From: Wenzhouxiangellaceae bacterium
GTDB taxonomy: Bacteria > Pseudomonadota > Gammaproteobacteria > Xanthomonadales > Wenzhouxiangellaceae
DNA length: 64,000 nt
Assembly: GCA_028289455.1 (NCBI GenBank)
Contig: JANQPN010000060.1
Location: 92,870-156,869 of the forward strand
Reading direction: 5' to 3'
Positions 32,281 through 40,881 of this stretch are shown piece by piece. Position numbers and translations under genes: made by a program. The stretch's first letter is position 1. Each line of letters opens with the position of its first letter. The notes under the pieces are model-generated. The model had not been told where the DNA came from. It searched no databases and worked only from the letters and a program-made list of their open reading frames with translations.

Positions 32281-33183
32281 GTGCTTATGCAGTTATCTCA
32301 AAAGCTTCTTGGCTATCTTGTGATCTTTTTATTAAAGGTTTTTTCGCTGCTGCCTATCGCTGTTGCACGACCATTGACCGTAGTGCTGGGAAGGGTTTTA
32401 GAATTATTGATGCGCCGTCGCAGACAAATAGTTACGGCAAATTTAACTGCGTGTTTCCCTGACTGGGAGGAATCACACAGACGCAGGCTCCGCCGACAGT
32501 TGTTCAAATCACTGGGATTCAGTTTCTATGAAATTGCGCTGGCCTGGTGCCGGATTAGTTCTGAGCATTTGCCCAAATGCCGGATCCAGGGATTGGAGCA
32601 TATCGAGTCTGCTCAACAAAGGGGCCATGGAATAATACTGGTTAACGGTCATTTCAACTGCCTTGAAATTTGCAGCCGGTTTCTTGCGGAAGCAATGCCT
32701 TTGACAGGGGTCTACCGGCCATTAAATAACCCGGTATTGGAACGATTCCAGACCAGATCCAGATTGCGCTATGCGGAGGCAATGCTGAGCAAGCGAAAAC
32801 CAAAACAGATATTGACGGCATTGCAACAGCGGCGAATTATCTGGTTTGCTCCGGATCAGGATTTTGGGCCTCAGCGGTCGGTTTTTATTCCATTTTTTAA
32901 TCAACCGGCCGCCACTCTGACTGCAACCTGGAGGCTGGCACGCAGCAGTGGTGCCGTAGTCTTGACGGCAACGCCGCAACGGCTTGCCGATGGGGGTTAT
33001 AAGATTATCATTGAGCCTGAGTTGCCCGGTGTGGATGCAGACAACCCGGAAATTTTACTCACGAGCTTAAATCAGCGAATTGAACAAGCCGTACGCACAG
33101 CGCCGGCGGATTACTGGTGGTTTCACCGACGGTTTAAAACCACACCGGAAAATGGCCGCGATATTTATTCCCAAAATAACTGA
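32281..33183 (+). CDS. Lipid A biosynthesis lauroyl/myristoyl acyltransferase family (LpxL-type)
   Basis: This 300-residue member of the LpxL/HtrB family adds secondary acyl chains to Kdo-lipid A. It has an N-terminal TM helix (LVIFLLKVFSLLPIAVA), the catalytic HX4E motif in VNGHFNCLE, and the substrate-binding YRPLNNPVLE and WFAPDQDFG blocks. The frame opens at GTG 32281; ATG 32287 is an equally possible start. It is divergent from waaA, consistent with a shared lipid A-core function. I cannot separate LpxL from LpxM by eye. Confidence 0.9.
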   Translation: MLMQLSQKLLGYLVIFLLKVFSLLPIAVARPLTVVLGRVLELLMRRRRQIVTANLTACFPDWEESHRRRLRRQLFKSLGFSFYEIALAWCRISSEHLPKCRIQGLEHIESAQQRGHGIILVNGHFNCLEICSRFLAEAMPLTGVYRPLNNPVLERFQTRSRLRYAEAMLSKRKPKQILTALQQRRIIWFAPDQDFGPQRSVFIPFFNQPAATLTATWRLARSSGAVVLTATPQRLADGGYKIIIEPELPGVDADNPEILLTSLNQRIEQAVRTAPADYWWFHRRFKTTPENGRDIYSQNN

Positions 33184-33229
33184 ATTACATTGCTGACAGA
33201 TATACAGGAAGCTGGTTTTTGTAAGCAGG

Positions 33230-33254
33230 TTACCTCCGGAGGGGTCTAAGGTAA
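33230..33254 (+). promoter_or_regulatory. Inverted repeat upstream of arsM
   Basis: TTACCT (33230-33235) and AGGTAA (33249-33254) form a perfect 6-bp inverted repeat with 13 nt between arms, 35 bp before the arsM start. CCTCCGGAGG lies at its core, and a -10-like TAAACT overlaps its right arm. It could be a regulator site or a hairpin in the leader. Confidence 0.35.
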
Positions 33255-33288
33255 ACTAGTTCAAGAAACCAACCAGTAGGGCTTTTTC

Positions 33289-34362
33289 ATGACTCTTGAA
33301 GATGAAACAAGCAATGAAGTGCAGCAACAGGTACAGCATTATTATGGTGAGGTACTGCAAAGCAGCAGTGATTTACAAACAGATGCGTGCTGTACAGCTG
33401 ACAGCGTTCCGGACTTTATCAAACCGCTACTAAGTCAAATTCACCCGGAAGTACTATCCAAATACTATGGCTGTGGCCTGGTGTTACCGGATTTATTGTC
33501 GGATATGCACATTTTGGATCTGGGCAGTGGAAGCGGCCGGGATTGTTATGTTTTATCCTACCTGGTTGGTGAACAGGGGCGTGTAGTCGGCGTGGACATG
33601 ACCGACCAGCAACTGGAGGTAGCCAAGCGGCATATTGGATTTCATACGCATAAATTCGGTTATTACAGCCCGAATGTTGAGTTTTATAAAGGTGATATTG
33701 AAAAACTGGAAGAGCTGGACTTTGCCGACGAGTCGTTTGATTTAATCGTATCCAACTGTGTTATTAATCTTACCCAGGATAAGGCGGCGGTGCTGAAGCA
33801 GGCTTACCGTTTACTGAAACCGGGCGGGGAGATGTATTTTTCAGATGTTTACGCAGATCGTCGAGTACCCGAAGCTTTAACCAGAGATCCGGTATTACGT
33901 GGAGAGTGCCTGTCTGGTGCCATGTACTGGAATGATTTTCAGAATCTCGCGAAAAAATCAGGATTTCTGGATCCCCGTATCGTCGAAAGCCATGCACTGA
34001 ATATCGAAAATCCCGACCTGGAAGAAAAGCTGGGCAATCTGGAGTTTTATTCGGCTACTTACAGGTTATTCAAAATTGCCGAGCTCGAACCCAGCTGCGA
34101 AGATTATGGCCAGGCGGTACGCTACCTGGGCACCATTCCCAATTGTGAGCATGAGCTGGTGCTTGATAATCACCATGTGATGCAAACGGGCAAGTTGTTT
34201 CCGGTATGTGGAAATACCTGGCACATGCTGAAGCAAACCCGATATGCCGAACATTTCGAGTTTTATGGAGACTGGTCAACCCACTATGGGATTTTCGAAG
34301 GCTGTGGATTAAGTCTGCCCTTTGACGCCGAAGGCAATGAGACCAGTGGAGCCTGTTGCTGA
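33289..34362 (+). CDS. arsM: Arsenite S-adenosylmethionine methyltransferase (ArsM/AS3MT family)
   Basis: The 357 residues contain the SAM loop ILDLGSGSGRDCYVLS and four cysteines at positions matching the AS3MT arsenic-binding set: C34/C35, C62, C157 (in SNCVINL) and C207 (in RGECLSGA). FYSATYRLFK corresponds to the eukaryotic SATFRLFK region, and the tail ends in GACC. ArsM methylates As(III) stepwise to volatile or less toxic forms. The long C-terminal third (ending EFYGDWSTHYGIFEGCG) exceeds the short bacterial ArsM of about 280 residues. No arsR or arsB is adjacent; a Crp/Fnr regulator and a radical SAM gene follow. Confidence 0.88.
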   Translation: MTLEDETSNEVQQQVQHYYGEVLQSSSDLQTDACCTADSVPDFIKPLLSQIHPEVLSKYYGCGLVLPDLLSDMHILDLGSGSGRDCYVLSYLVGEQGRVVGVDMTDQQLEVAKRHIGFHTHKFGYYSPNVEFYKGDIEKLEELDFADESFDLIVSNCVINLTQDKAAVLKQAYRLLKPGGEMYFSDVYADRRVPEALTRDPVLRGECLSGAMYWNDFQNLAKKSGFLDPRIVESHALNIENPDLEEKLGNLEFYSATYRLFKIAELEPSCEDYGQAVRYLGTIPNCEHELVLDNHHVMQTGKLFPVCGNTWHMLKQTRYAEHFEFYGDWSTHYGIFEGCGLSLPFDAEGNETSGACC

Positions 34363-34388
34363 ATAAAGTCTCGTCTATCCAAGGCCGG

Positions 34389-35168
34389 TTACCATAAATC
34401 TGATTGCGAACGGCTCAGTTTGTCTGGTTGTAATACGGTTAACCGGCCCTTGTCGCGGCGAACAATACCCTGACTTTCCATGCTTTTGATAACCCGGCAT
34501 AGATGTTCAGGGCTAACCGCAATCAATTCCGCAATTTCCCAGTATTTGAGCGGCATGGTTATTTGTATCGGCTTGCTTTCGGAAAGGTCGGGCTGCATTG
34601 CCACGACCAGTTGCCAAAGCAATTGCTCCAGACGTTCCTGAACGGAATGACAGCCAAACTGGACCAGTTTGTTGACAAACTGCCAAAGCAGTTTGCATTG
34701 GCTTTGGTGGAATTCCCAAGATAGCGCCGCATCATTTTTTAATGCCTGACAAAAAAGATTAGACGGGATACGTCGCAATTTACAGTCGGTAACCAGCTCA
34801 GCCGACACCAGCGTCAAATTGGCAACGGCACAGGCAGCCCCCAGATACATTCCAGGCGTTGAGCACAGCCAGATTATTACTTCTCGGCCCTCTGAATCGC
34901 GGGCGATGGTTTTGGCCAGGCCCTGTTCCAGTTTGTAAACATCGTGAATGGGGGCGCCCTGTTCAAGTAAAACAGTGCCCGCAGGATATTCATGTAACGG
35001 AGCAAAAGCAAAAGGGTCCTGGCAAGACGGCTGACTCGCCTCAGCTGAGGCAGGAACCCTAATTTGTTTGGATTCATCCAGACATGCCGCTGTGGTAATA
35101 GGGTAGATGTTGTGTTGAGCAGTCAGAGATTCTGCTTGCTGCGGACGATGATCTATGCTCCGCATCAT
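34389..35168 (-). CDS. Crp/Fnr-family transcriptional regulator
   Basis: The 259-residue protein has a cyclic-nucleotide-binding-like sensor domain (EYPAGTVLLEQGAPIHDVYK) and a C-terminal winged helix (YWEIAELIAVSPEHLCRVIK, then GIVRRDKGRLTVL). I chose ATG 35168 because AAGGAG lies 9 nt upstream; the frame runs open to 35285. Only one cysteine, C29 (AACLDES), plus C48 lie near the N-terminus, without the CX2C spacing of FNR, so Fe-S oxygen sensing is unlikely. It is convergent with arsM and divergent from the radical SAM gene, which makes it a candidate regulator of either. Confidence 0.85.
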   Translation of the reverse strand: MMRSIDHRPQQAESLTAQHNIYPITTAACLDESKQIRVPASAEASQPSCQDPFAFAPLHEYPAGTVLLEQGAPIHDVYKLEQGLAKTIARDSEGREVIIWLCSTPGMYLGAACAVANLTLVSAELVTDCKLRRIPSNLFCQALKNDAALSWEFHQSQCKLLWQFVNKLVQFGCHSVQERLEQLLWQLVVAMQPDLSESKPIQITMPLKYWEIAELIAVSPEHLCRVIKSMESQGIVRRDKGRLTVLQPDKLSRSQSDLW

Positions 35169-35473
35169 AAATGAGACTCCTTTCTCTTTCAGGGGCCAAA
35201 ATTTATTGGCCGGAATAAGAGGGGTTAAGCCGTTTAGTGAATAAAGTCTAACACATTCGGCTAATACTTTCGTATAGCAGGACAAAGCCCGGCACCTGGA
35301 CAGTAATACAGCAATTGCTGTTTAATCACTAAATCAGGTAAAGCTTTACTGACATCTTCGTCTGCCTGCCGGCGGCCATTCTAGCATCAATGGTGAAACA
35401 CGAAGTGAAAGACAAAATACCAATACTCGATCTTGTGATGCACAGATGGGATTATCTTGTTTTCAGGTGAGAA
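35169..35473. promoter_or_regulatory. Divergent Crp/Fnr - radical SAM intergenic region with palindrome
   Basis: This 305-bp region has a 14-bp perfect palindrome ACAGCAATTGCTGT at 35308-35321, a plausible operator near the middle of the divergent promoters. A TGTGA-type half-site lies nearer the radical SAM gene (about 35437). No coding frame, terminator or riboswitch was recognised. Confidence 0.4.
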
Positions 35474-36415
35474 ATGAACAGTACAGCCGCTAGAAGAATT
35501 TACCCGCTGGAACGGGATTTGCACAATTGGCTTTATACGCCCTCCGGTGAGCCGCGTGGTTACATTCAGCCACACTCACTGGAAGAGCTTTGGTTTCATA
35601 CAGGTACAGCCTGCAATCTGGCCTGTCCATTTTGCCTGGAGGGGTCAAAGCCTGGAGATAACCGGCTGCAGCGAATGACGCTGGCTGATGTTAAACCCTA
35701 CATTGATGCAGCCGTTCAACTCAATGTGCAACAGTTTTCGTTTACCGGCGGGGAACCGTTCATCGTCAAATCAATGGTAAGCATTCTGCAGTACGCATTG
35801 CAGCATAAACCATGTCTGGTATTGACCAACGGCACATTACCGGTTTTACGGCGAATGCATCAGATTCAGACATTAAGCGAACAACCACACACTGTGGCAT
35901 TTCGCATCAGCATCGACTATCCGGATGCTGACCGGCACAATGCCGGTCGTGGTCCTGGCACGTTTGAGCAGGCCTGGCAGGGTATGCGGCAATTGCACCA
36001 GCTGGGCTTTAAAGTATCGTTGGCGCGGCAGATGGACAATGGAGAAGATACGGCTGCGGTAGATGCAGAATTTAAGAAGCTGTTCGAACAGTATGAGCTG
36101 CCGCTGGACACTACCATTGTTGCTTTTCCGGATTTCGCCGTCCCCGGATCGATACTTGAAGTGCCGCATATAACCAAACAATGCATGGTTCAATACCATA
36201 GCGAAGACAGCCGTCGGCAATTCATGTGTGCCAACAGCAAAATGATAGTCAAAAAAGACGGCCAGATGCGGGTATATTCATGTACTCTCGTTGATGACGA
36301 TGACGATTACGATCAAGGTAGTGACTTAGCTGAAAGCCTGGTCGAGAAAGTTATGCTGAAACACCACCGGTGTTACAGCTGCTTTGCGTATGGCGCATCG
36401 TGCAGTGAACGATAG
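35474..36415 (+). CDS. Radical SAM protein with C-terminal cysteine cluster
   Basis: The 313 residues carry CX3CX2C as C47-NLA-C51-PF-C54, followed by the FTGGEPF motif and an ISIDYPDADRHNAGRGPGTF segment, so it is a radical SAM enzyme. The C-terminal 80 residues hold at least six cysteines (QC, MCANS, YSC, RCYSC, ASC) plus an acidic run DDDDD, reminiscent of an auxiliary Fe-S (twitch/SPASM-like) domain. ATG 35474 has an AGGTGAG ribosome site. Its proximity to arsM raises the possibility of organoarsenical chemistry, since ArsS and ArsL are radical SAM enzymes, but no motif proves that. The substrate is unknown. Confidence 0.75.
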   Translation: MNSTAARRIYPLERDLHNWLYTPSGEPRGYIQPHSLEELWFHTGTACNLACPFCLEGSKPGDNRLQRMTLADVKPYIDAAVQLNVQQFSFTGGEPFIVKSMVSILQYALQHKPCLVLTNGTLPVLRRMHQIQTLSEQPHTVAFRISIDYPDADRHNAGRGPGTFEQAWQGMRQLHQLGFKVSLARQMDNGEDTAAVDAEFKKLFEQYELPLDTTIVAFPDFAVPGSILEVPHITKQCMVQYHSEDSRRQFMCANSKMIVKKDGQMRVYSCTLVDDDDDYDQGSDLAESLVEKVMLKHHRCYSCFAYGASCSER

Positions 36416-36447
36416 TCAAAGACTAATCTTAAGCGCTCATTATCGAA

Positions 36448-37200
36448 TCAAAAACGCAACTGATTCCGGTATTTCAGATAACAGGCATAGGCACTGTGTA
36501 AGGCTGCGGTAAATCCCAGCACAGGGTTCATGAAACCACGCCGCAACAGATAATCCTGGAAAAAAGCCCACACCGGAGCAAGCAGCAATTTCCAGACAGG
36601 TTTCCAGTTGCCCTTTTGACTGCTGTAATGACTGGCATAGGCCCGGGCCTTAATTCTTCGGCGGCTGAATGGTGCATCTCCCCAGTGATAAAGATCATTT
36701 TTTAATATCGGTGCAGGTAAGTGAGTAAAAGGAGCTGCATGAACCGGATGCTGAGACAACTTAACTACCCGACGGTCGAACAGCCGCAAATGATCAGTTA
36801 ACTTGACCCAGGGGTGTTGCCAGCGGCCATGTTTTTCAATGGGGGATTTCCAGGCTAACCATTCACGGCGGCGAAGCCGATACCCGGGAGCTTCAAGAAA
36901 GTGCAGTTTAAGCGCCGAAATTTCTGCCTGAAGAGCGGGACTCAGTGCTTCATCAGCATCCAGCAGCAGAATCCAGTCATGCGTGGCAGAATCGACCGCA
37001 AATTGCTTTTGTGCAGCAAATCCTTCAAACGGTTTCTGAACAATATTGGAGGTATATGAAGCAGCAATTTCCATCGTTGCGTCATTGCTGAATGAGTCAA
37101 TAATGACCAACTCATCTACAAGGCCTGCGGTACTGGCCAGACAGCGCAGAAGCGTATCAGCATTGTTGTAGGTGGTTACGACAGCACTAAGCGGTGTCAT
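36448..37200 (-). CDS. Family-2 glycosyltransferase, WaaE/KdtX-like
   Basis: This 250-residue GT-A enzyme begins MTPLSAVVTTYNNADTLLRC, has the acidic DADEAL motif and a C-terminal basic region with RRIKARAYASHYSSQKGNW, as in LPS-core beta-1,4-glucosyltransferases of the WaaE type. ATG 37200 overlaps the end of the ligase gene by 14 nt; an earlier in-frame start at 37236 is less likely. It is the last gene of a three-gene minus-strand set (GT4, ligase, GT2). Likely role: addition of a sugar to the inner core. Confidence 0.87.
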   Translation of the reverse strand: MTPLSAVVTTYNNADTLLRCLASTAGLVDELVIIDSFSNDATMEIAASYTSNIVQKPFEGFAAQKQFAVDSATHDWILLLDADEALSPALQAEISALKLHFLEAPGYRLRRREWLAWKSPIEKHGRWQHPWVKLTDHLRLFDRRVVKLSQHPVHAAPFTHLPAPILKNDLYHWGDAPFSRRRIKARAYASHYSSQKGNWKPVWKLLLAPVWAFFQDYLLRRGFMNPVLGFTAALHSAYACYLKYRNQLRF

Positions 37201-38437
37201 TTTCGTGAGTCGACAAGGCAGCCACGTATAACCCAATCAGCCACCAAAGGGTGCTGGATAAAAATGTCCCGTATAAAGAAAAATGGGTATTAAAAGGAAA
37301 AAGAATCAAAATTATGCTGAATAGATAAGGCCAGGCCAGCTGCCGCTGTGAAGCAGAAGCATGGCGAAAAACATGTAACAGAATCCAGCACATCAGCAGC
37401 AAGCCGATAATTCCTAAAATGCCGCAATCAGTCAGCGTTTCCAACCAGACGTTATGCGCATGTCTGGCACCACGAAATCCACCATGTTTGATTATCTGTG
37501 GATCATCTGATGTAGAGAAAGCGGGATAGGCATCAGGGAAGGCTCGAACACCCACACCATTAATGGGATGCGCACCGATCATTCTAAAACTGGCCTGCCA
37601 GATTAGCCACCTTTCCGAAAGGGCCTGTTGCAAATGGTTTTCATCCGGTTCTGCAACTTGCAGGGTTTGGGTAATTCGCTGTTGAACCAGTGGTGACTGC
37701 TGAATAATCAATGTGGCTGACAAAATACCTATTGCTGCTGCAATCAGTAAAGGCCGCAATGCGTGACGCCCATGGCGTTGCCATAATCGGACCGCAAAAA
37801 CTATTGCAATAACAGGCAATAACAACCAGCCAGCCCGCATTCCCGATAACATTACAGCAGCGGGGATCACCAAAAACCCGCAAATCCTCAGCCATCGGCG
37901 TGGCTGCTGCCATAACCATTCCAGAGCCAAAGGAGATAACATCGCCAGAGTCGGGCCGAAAAACCAGACGTCATCGCCAAAAATGCCGCCCAGGCGCTCG
38001 CTGTTGGCAGGGAATCGCAGCAAGTTATAACCCAGAATAAACTGGCCTACCCCATCAACGGCCCAAAACAGAATAATCAGTGCTAAAACCGGTTGCAGCT
38101 TGCGGTGCAGATGAAAATAACCGCCAGCTAAAACAAGCGTGATCGCCGCCAGCAGAAAACGAAATGCGGACAGGCTTTGCAGCCAGCTTTTATCTGGAGC
38201 ATAAGAATCCAGGCTGGATAAAAACATCGGCACTGAAAATGCCAGAAAAAGCATGATCGTCCAGCCAATTTTTGAATTATGCGTAACAATACGACGATGC
38301 CAAAGCCATAAAAAGGGCGCAATTAAAGCCAGAATAGTCAGTGGAATCTCTGCACTGCGGGAAAAGGGCAGTAACAGCAAAAAAGCAGCTGCTAATACAA
38401 TCAGCCAGTAATCTGATAGCAGAGAACGTAGAGTCAC
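37187..38437 (-). CDS. O-antigen ligase-like (WaaL/Wzy-type) membrane protein
   Basis: This 416-residue protein has about ten to twelve hydrophobic segments and a large periplasmic loop containing the ligase-type signature HPINGVGVRAFPDAYP and RHAHNVWLETLTDCGILG. WaaL proteins transfer O-antigen from undecaprenyl carrier to lipid A-core. The GTG start at 38437 overlaps the preceding glycosyltransferase stop by 4 nt (GTGA), so the two are coupled. It could equally be an O-antigen polymerase; the family shares this fold. Confidence 0.85.
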   Translation of the reverse strand: MTLRSLLSDYWLIVLAAAFLLLLPFSRSAEIPLTILALIAPFLWLWHRRIVTHNSKIGWTIMLFLAFSVPMFLSSLDSYAPDKSWLQSLSAFRFLLAAITLVLAGGYFHLHRKLQPVLALIILFWAVDGVGQFILGYNLLRFPANSERLGGIFGDDVWFFGPTLAMLSPLALEWLWQQPRRWLRICGFLVIPAAVMLSGMRAGWLLLPVIAIVFAVRLWQRHGRHALRPLLIAAAIGILSATLIIQQSPLVQQRITQTLQVAEPDENHLQQALSERWLIWQASFRMIGAHPINGVGVRAFPDAYPAFSTSDDPQIIKHGGFRGARHAHNVWLETLTDCGILGIIGLLLMCWILLHVFRHASASQRQLAWPYLFSIILILFPFNTHFSLYGTFLSSTLWWLIGLYVAALSTHENDTA

Positions 38438-39549
38438 GAAGTAGCCTGGCTGCCGGGCGGCAAAGCCTGTTGATAAACGGAGAGGGTTTTTTCCATGGAG
38501 CCCTGCAGGGAAAACAAATCAGATTCGGGGACAACATCACGCTGATGAAGTAATTCAACGGTTCGATCCAGCAACCCCTGCATATCCCCCACAGGTATTT
38601 TTCCGCTGGGATATAAAGCAGCTAATTGCTCGGCTGGGCCGGCCTGATCCCAGGCCAGAACCGGTGTCCCTGTTTTTAATGCCTCCAGCACTGTTCGACC
38701 GAATGCTTCAGGCGGGTTATTGGATAAGTTGTAGACGGCGGTTGCGGATGCATACCAGTTACGCATGTCATGCCGTGGGCCGGTAAAGGTAATATGATCT
38801 GCCAGCTGAAGCTGATCGCGTAGTTTTAACAGTTCACCGAAATAAGAAGAGCCGTTGCGGTAGGGGCCGATGATGAGCCCATGCGCTGTATGACCGGCAG
38901 CCCGTAAATTTGCCAGTAAATGTAGAAAATCGATATGTCCTTTCCAGCGGGTGATGCGCCCGGGCAAAACCAGCCATGGGCGGTCTTTGAGAGCGGGAAA
39001 CTCGCGGTAAGTTTGTTCACGCCATTGCTCATCTGGCTGGTAAAGATGAGGGAAGTCCAAAGCATTGACTCCGCCATGAATGGTGACCACGTTTTCAGCC
39101 GGGGTGTGCGGATACTGTTGCAGCGTATAACGGCGGATATGATCGGAAACAGCAATAATCCGATCTCCTTTGGCCATCACCGCACTGTAGGGATTAACCG
39201 AATAATGCCCATGCATGGAGGTAATAAAAATACTGCGGTGGACACATTTTCTAAGCGCCCGATAGGTAATCCATGCAGGTAATCTTGAATGACAGTGCAA
39301 CACATCGGGCTGATTGTCGGCCAGCCATTGCCGAAGTGGCTTAATAAGCCGCAAAGTGGACAGGCGTTTTTTGCCTATTGGCCAATTGATGTGACGGGCG
39401 CCACACGCAAGGGCACGTTCACGCAAAGGGCCGTCGGCAGCGATGATGGTTACCTGGTGGCCCAGCTTGCGAAGATACTCAGATAACTCAATTGCCACCA
39501 GTTCTGAACCGCCCAGTGATAAGGCTGCCAGAACCTGAACAACATGCAT
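38434..39549 (-). CDS. Family-4 glycosyltransferase
   Basis: This 371-residue GT-B enzyme begins MHVVQVLAALSLGGSELVAI. The C-terminal nucleotide-sugar domain has LPGRITRWKGHIDF, GPRHDMRNWYASATAV and NPPEAFGRTVLEALKTGTPV, the EX7E motif of GT4. It is the first gene of the GT4-ligase-GT2 set and probably acts in LPS core or O-chain synthesis. The sugar and acceptor are not predictable. Confidence 0.9.
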   Translation of the reverse strand: MHVVQVLAALSLGGSELVAIELSEYLRKLGHQVTIIAADGPLRERALACGARHINWPIGKKRLSTLRLIKPLRQWLADNQPDVLHCHSRLPAWITYRALRKCVHRSIFITSMHGHYSVNPYSAVMAKGDRIIAVSDHIRRYTLQQYPHTPAENVVTIHGGVNALDFPHLYQPDEQWREQTYREFPALKDRPWLVLPGRITRWKGHIDFLHLLANLRAAGHTAHGLIIGPYRNGSSYFGELLKLRDQLQLADHITFTGPRHDMRNWYASATAVYNLSNNPPEAFGRTVLEALKTGTPVLAWDQAGPAEQLAALYPSGKIPVGDMQGLLDRTVELLHQRDVVPESDLFSLQGSMEKTLSVYQQALPPGSQATS

Positions 39550-39586
39550 ATCAGTGTTAAATCAGATCTGTTCTTACCCGGCGTAG

Positions 39587-39796
39587 TTAATCAATCAAAG
39601 TGTATTCGGCACCGCAATAAGGGCATTTGGCGCTGCCTGTCGCTTCGATAGGAAGATAAACCCGAGGGTGTGAATTCCATAGTTTCATGTCTGGCATGGG
39701 GCAGCACAGGGGCAGATCGGCCCGGGTGATTTCATAGCGGCGGGCGGCATTGGCCTGCGCCAGGCTGGTATTATCCGCATCAGTTGCATGTGCCAC
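39587..39796 (-). CDS. Zinc-finger domain protein (zf-CHCC)
   Basis: This 69-residue protein has the CHCC zinc-finger pattern LPLCCPMP...HPRVYLP...KCPYCGAEYTL, as in small bacterial relatives of mitochondrial NDUFS6. Cysteines at 31-32, histidine near 43 and the C58-x2-C61 pair are the likely ligands. It is a stand-alone gene upstream of the glycosyltransferase set and divergent from the ELM1 gene. Confidence 0.85.
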   Translation of the reverse strand: MAHATDADNTSLAQANAARRYEITRADLPLCCPMPDMKLWNSHPRVYLPIEATGSAKCPYCGAEYTLID

Positions 39797-39857
39797 GATG
39801 GTTACTCCAAAAGTCAGTTAATATTGTGATAGCAAACTGCTATTTTAACGTAAGTGT

Positions 39858-40853
39858 ATGTCCAGCAGCATAACAAAACAGCAAATCTGGTTGTTGGATG
39901 ACGGCAGATTGGGCCACCTGCGCCAAAGCCAGGCAATGGTTTCGGCAATTTGTGCCCATACTGAAACGTTTAAAGCCGCAAATGTTAAACAGCACTCGTT
40001 TGAAATACCTGCTATTCATCGCTTACTGGCTCCAAGAATACTCCCTGGAGCTGACGCTTACCTGAATCAATGGTTGCCGGATTCTTTACCTGCAATGATT
40101 GTCGGTGCTGGGCGCCGGTGTGCCTGGATGAGCAGGTTGCTTAGACGCCGGTTTCCAGAAGTATTCACGGTTCAGATTCTAAATCCGGGTTGTCATCACA
40201 AACAGTTTTCATTGCTGATTGTTCCGGAGCATGATGACTGTGATGCCGGTAATGTGCTCAGGATGCGTGGCAGCCTAACTGATTTGTCGAATCCGCTTGA
40301 TAAGGATGATGAAAAACTGTGGCCGGACGGCCAGCATATCAGGCTGGCAGCACTGTTGGCGGGAAAAGATCAACAAAACCGGATGCTGCTGAAGCAGATA
40401 GAGCAAAGAAAACTGCAAATCGGACATGTAGTCCTCAGCAAAGGGCCAAGGACGGCCAGCAGGACACTTCAGGAATTTGCAACCGGCGGCCTGGCAGCAG
40501 ATGTAACCATCATTAAACCAGACAAAGGCGGCAAGACTTACCGAAGTATGCTCCGGCAAGCAAACCAATTCTGGGTTGCAGCCGATAGCATCAACCAGCT
40601 CAGTGAAGTGTTATCTGCTCGCCAGGGGCAATCAATATGGGTGGCAGGATCAGCTCGGTCCAAGCGCAAGCGGAAGTGGCTCAAAGGATTGCTTGAACGT
40701 CAGGAGATACGCCTGTTGAGGGATTATCCAACAGCATCAAGTGCACACAGTATTCAGCAAAGCCAAAGTTTCTGGCAAAATCAAACCAGCCAAATTGCCC
40801 GGGAGGTGCTGTCCCGGTATTTGCAGCACCATGATCTAAATATCGATGGATAA
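39858..40853 (+). CDS. ELM1/GtrOC1-family putative glycosyltransferase
   Basis: This 331-residue protein matches the ELM1 (DUF1022) family by WLLDDGRLGHLRQSQAMVSA, IVGAGRRCAWMSRLL and QILNPGCHHKQFSLLIVPEH. These proteins resemble the GT-B glycosyltransferase fold and are often encoded in LPS loci, but their reaction is unproven; the mitochondrial link of the family name is not relevant here. It lies at the end of the envelope-sugar cluster, opposite the zf-CHCC gene. Confidence 0.87.
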   Translation: MSSSITKQQIWLLDDGRLGHLRQSQAMVSAICAHTETFKAANVKQHSFEIPAIHRLLAPRILPGADAYLNQWLPDSLPAMIVGAGRRCAWMSRLLRRRFPEVFTVQILNPGCHHKQFSLLIVPEHDDCDAGNVLRMRGSLTDLSNPLDKDDEKLWPDGQHIRLAALLAGKDQQNRMLLKQIEQRKLQIGHVVLSKGPRTASRTLQEFATGGLAADVTIIKPDKGGKTYRSMLRQANQFWVAADSINQLSEVLSARQGQSIWVAGSARSKRKRKWLKGLLERQEIRLLRDYPTASSAHSIQQSQSFWQNQTSQIAREVLSRYLQHHDLNIDG

Positions 40854-40877
40854 ACAAACTGACTCATACAGAGTCAG
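40851..40877 (-). terminator. Rho-independent terminator for the DUF11 gene (minus strand)
   Basis: On the minus strand CTGACTC-TGTAT-GAGTCAG is followed by TTTGTTTAT, just after the stop codon of the gene ending at 40882. It also overlaps the stop of the convergent ELM1 gene. Confidence 0.6.
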
Positions 40878-40881
40878 GGTA

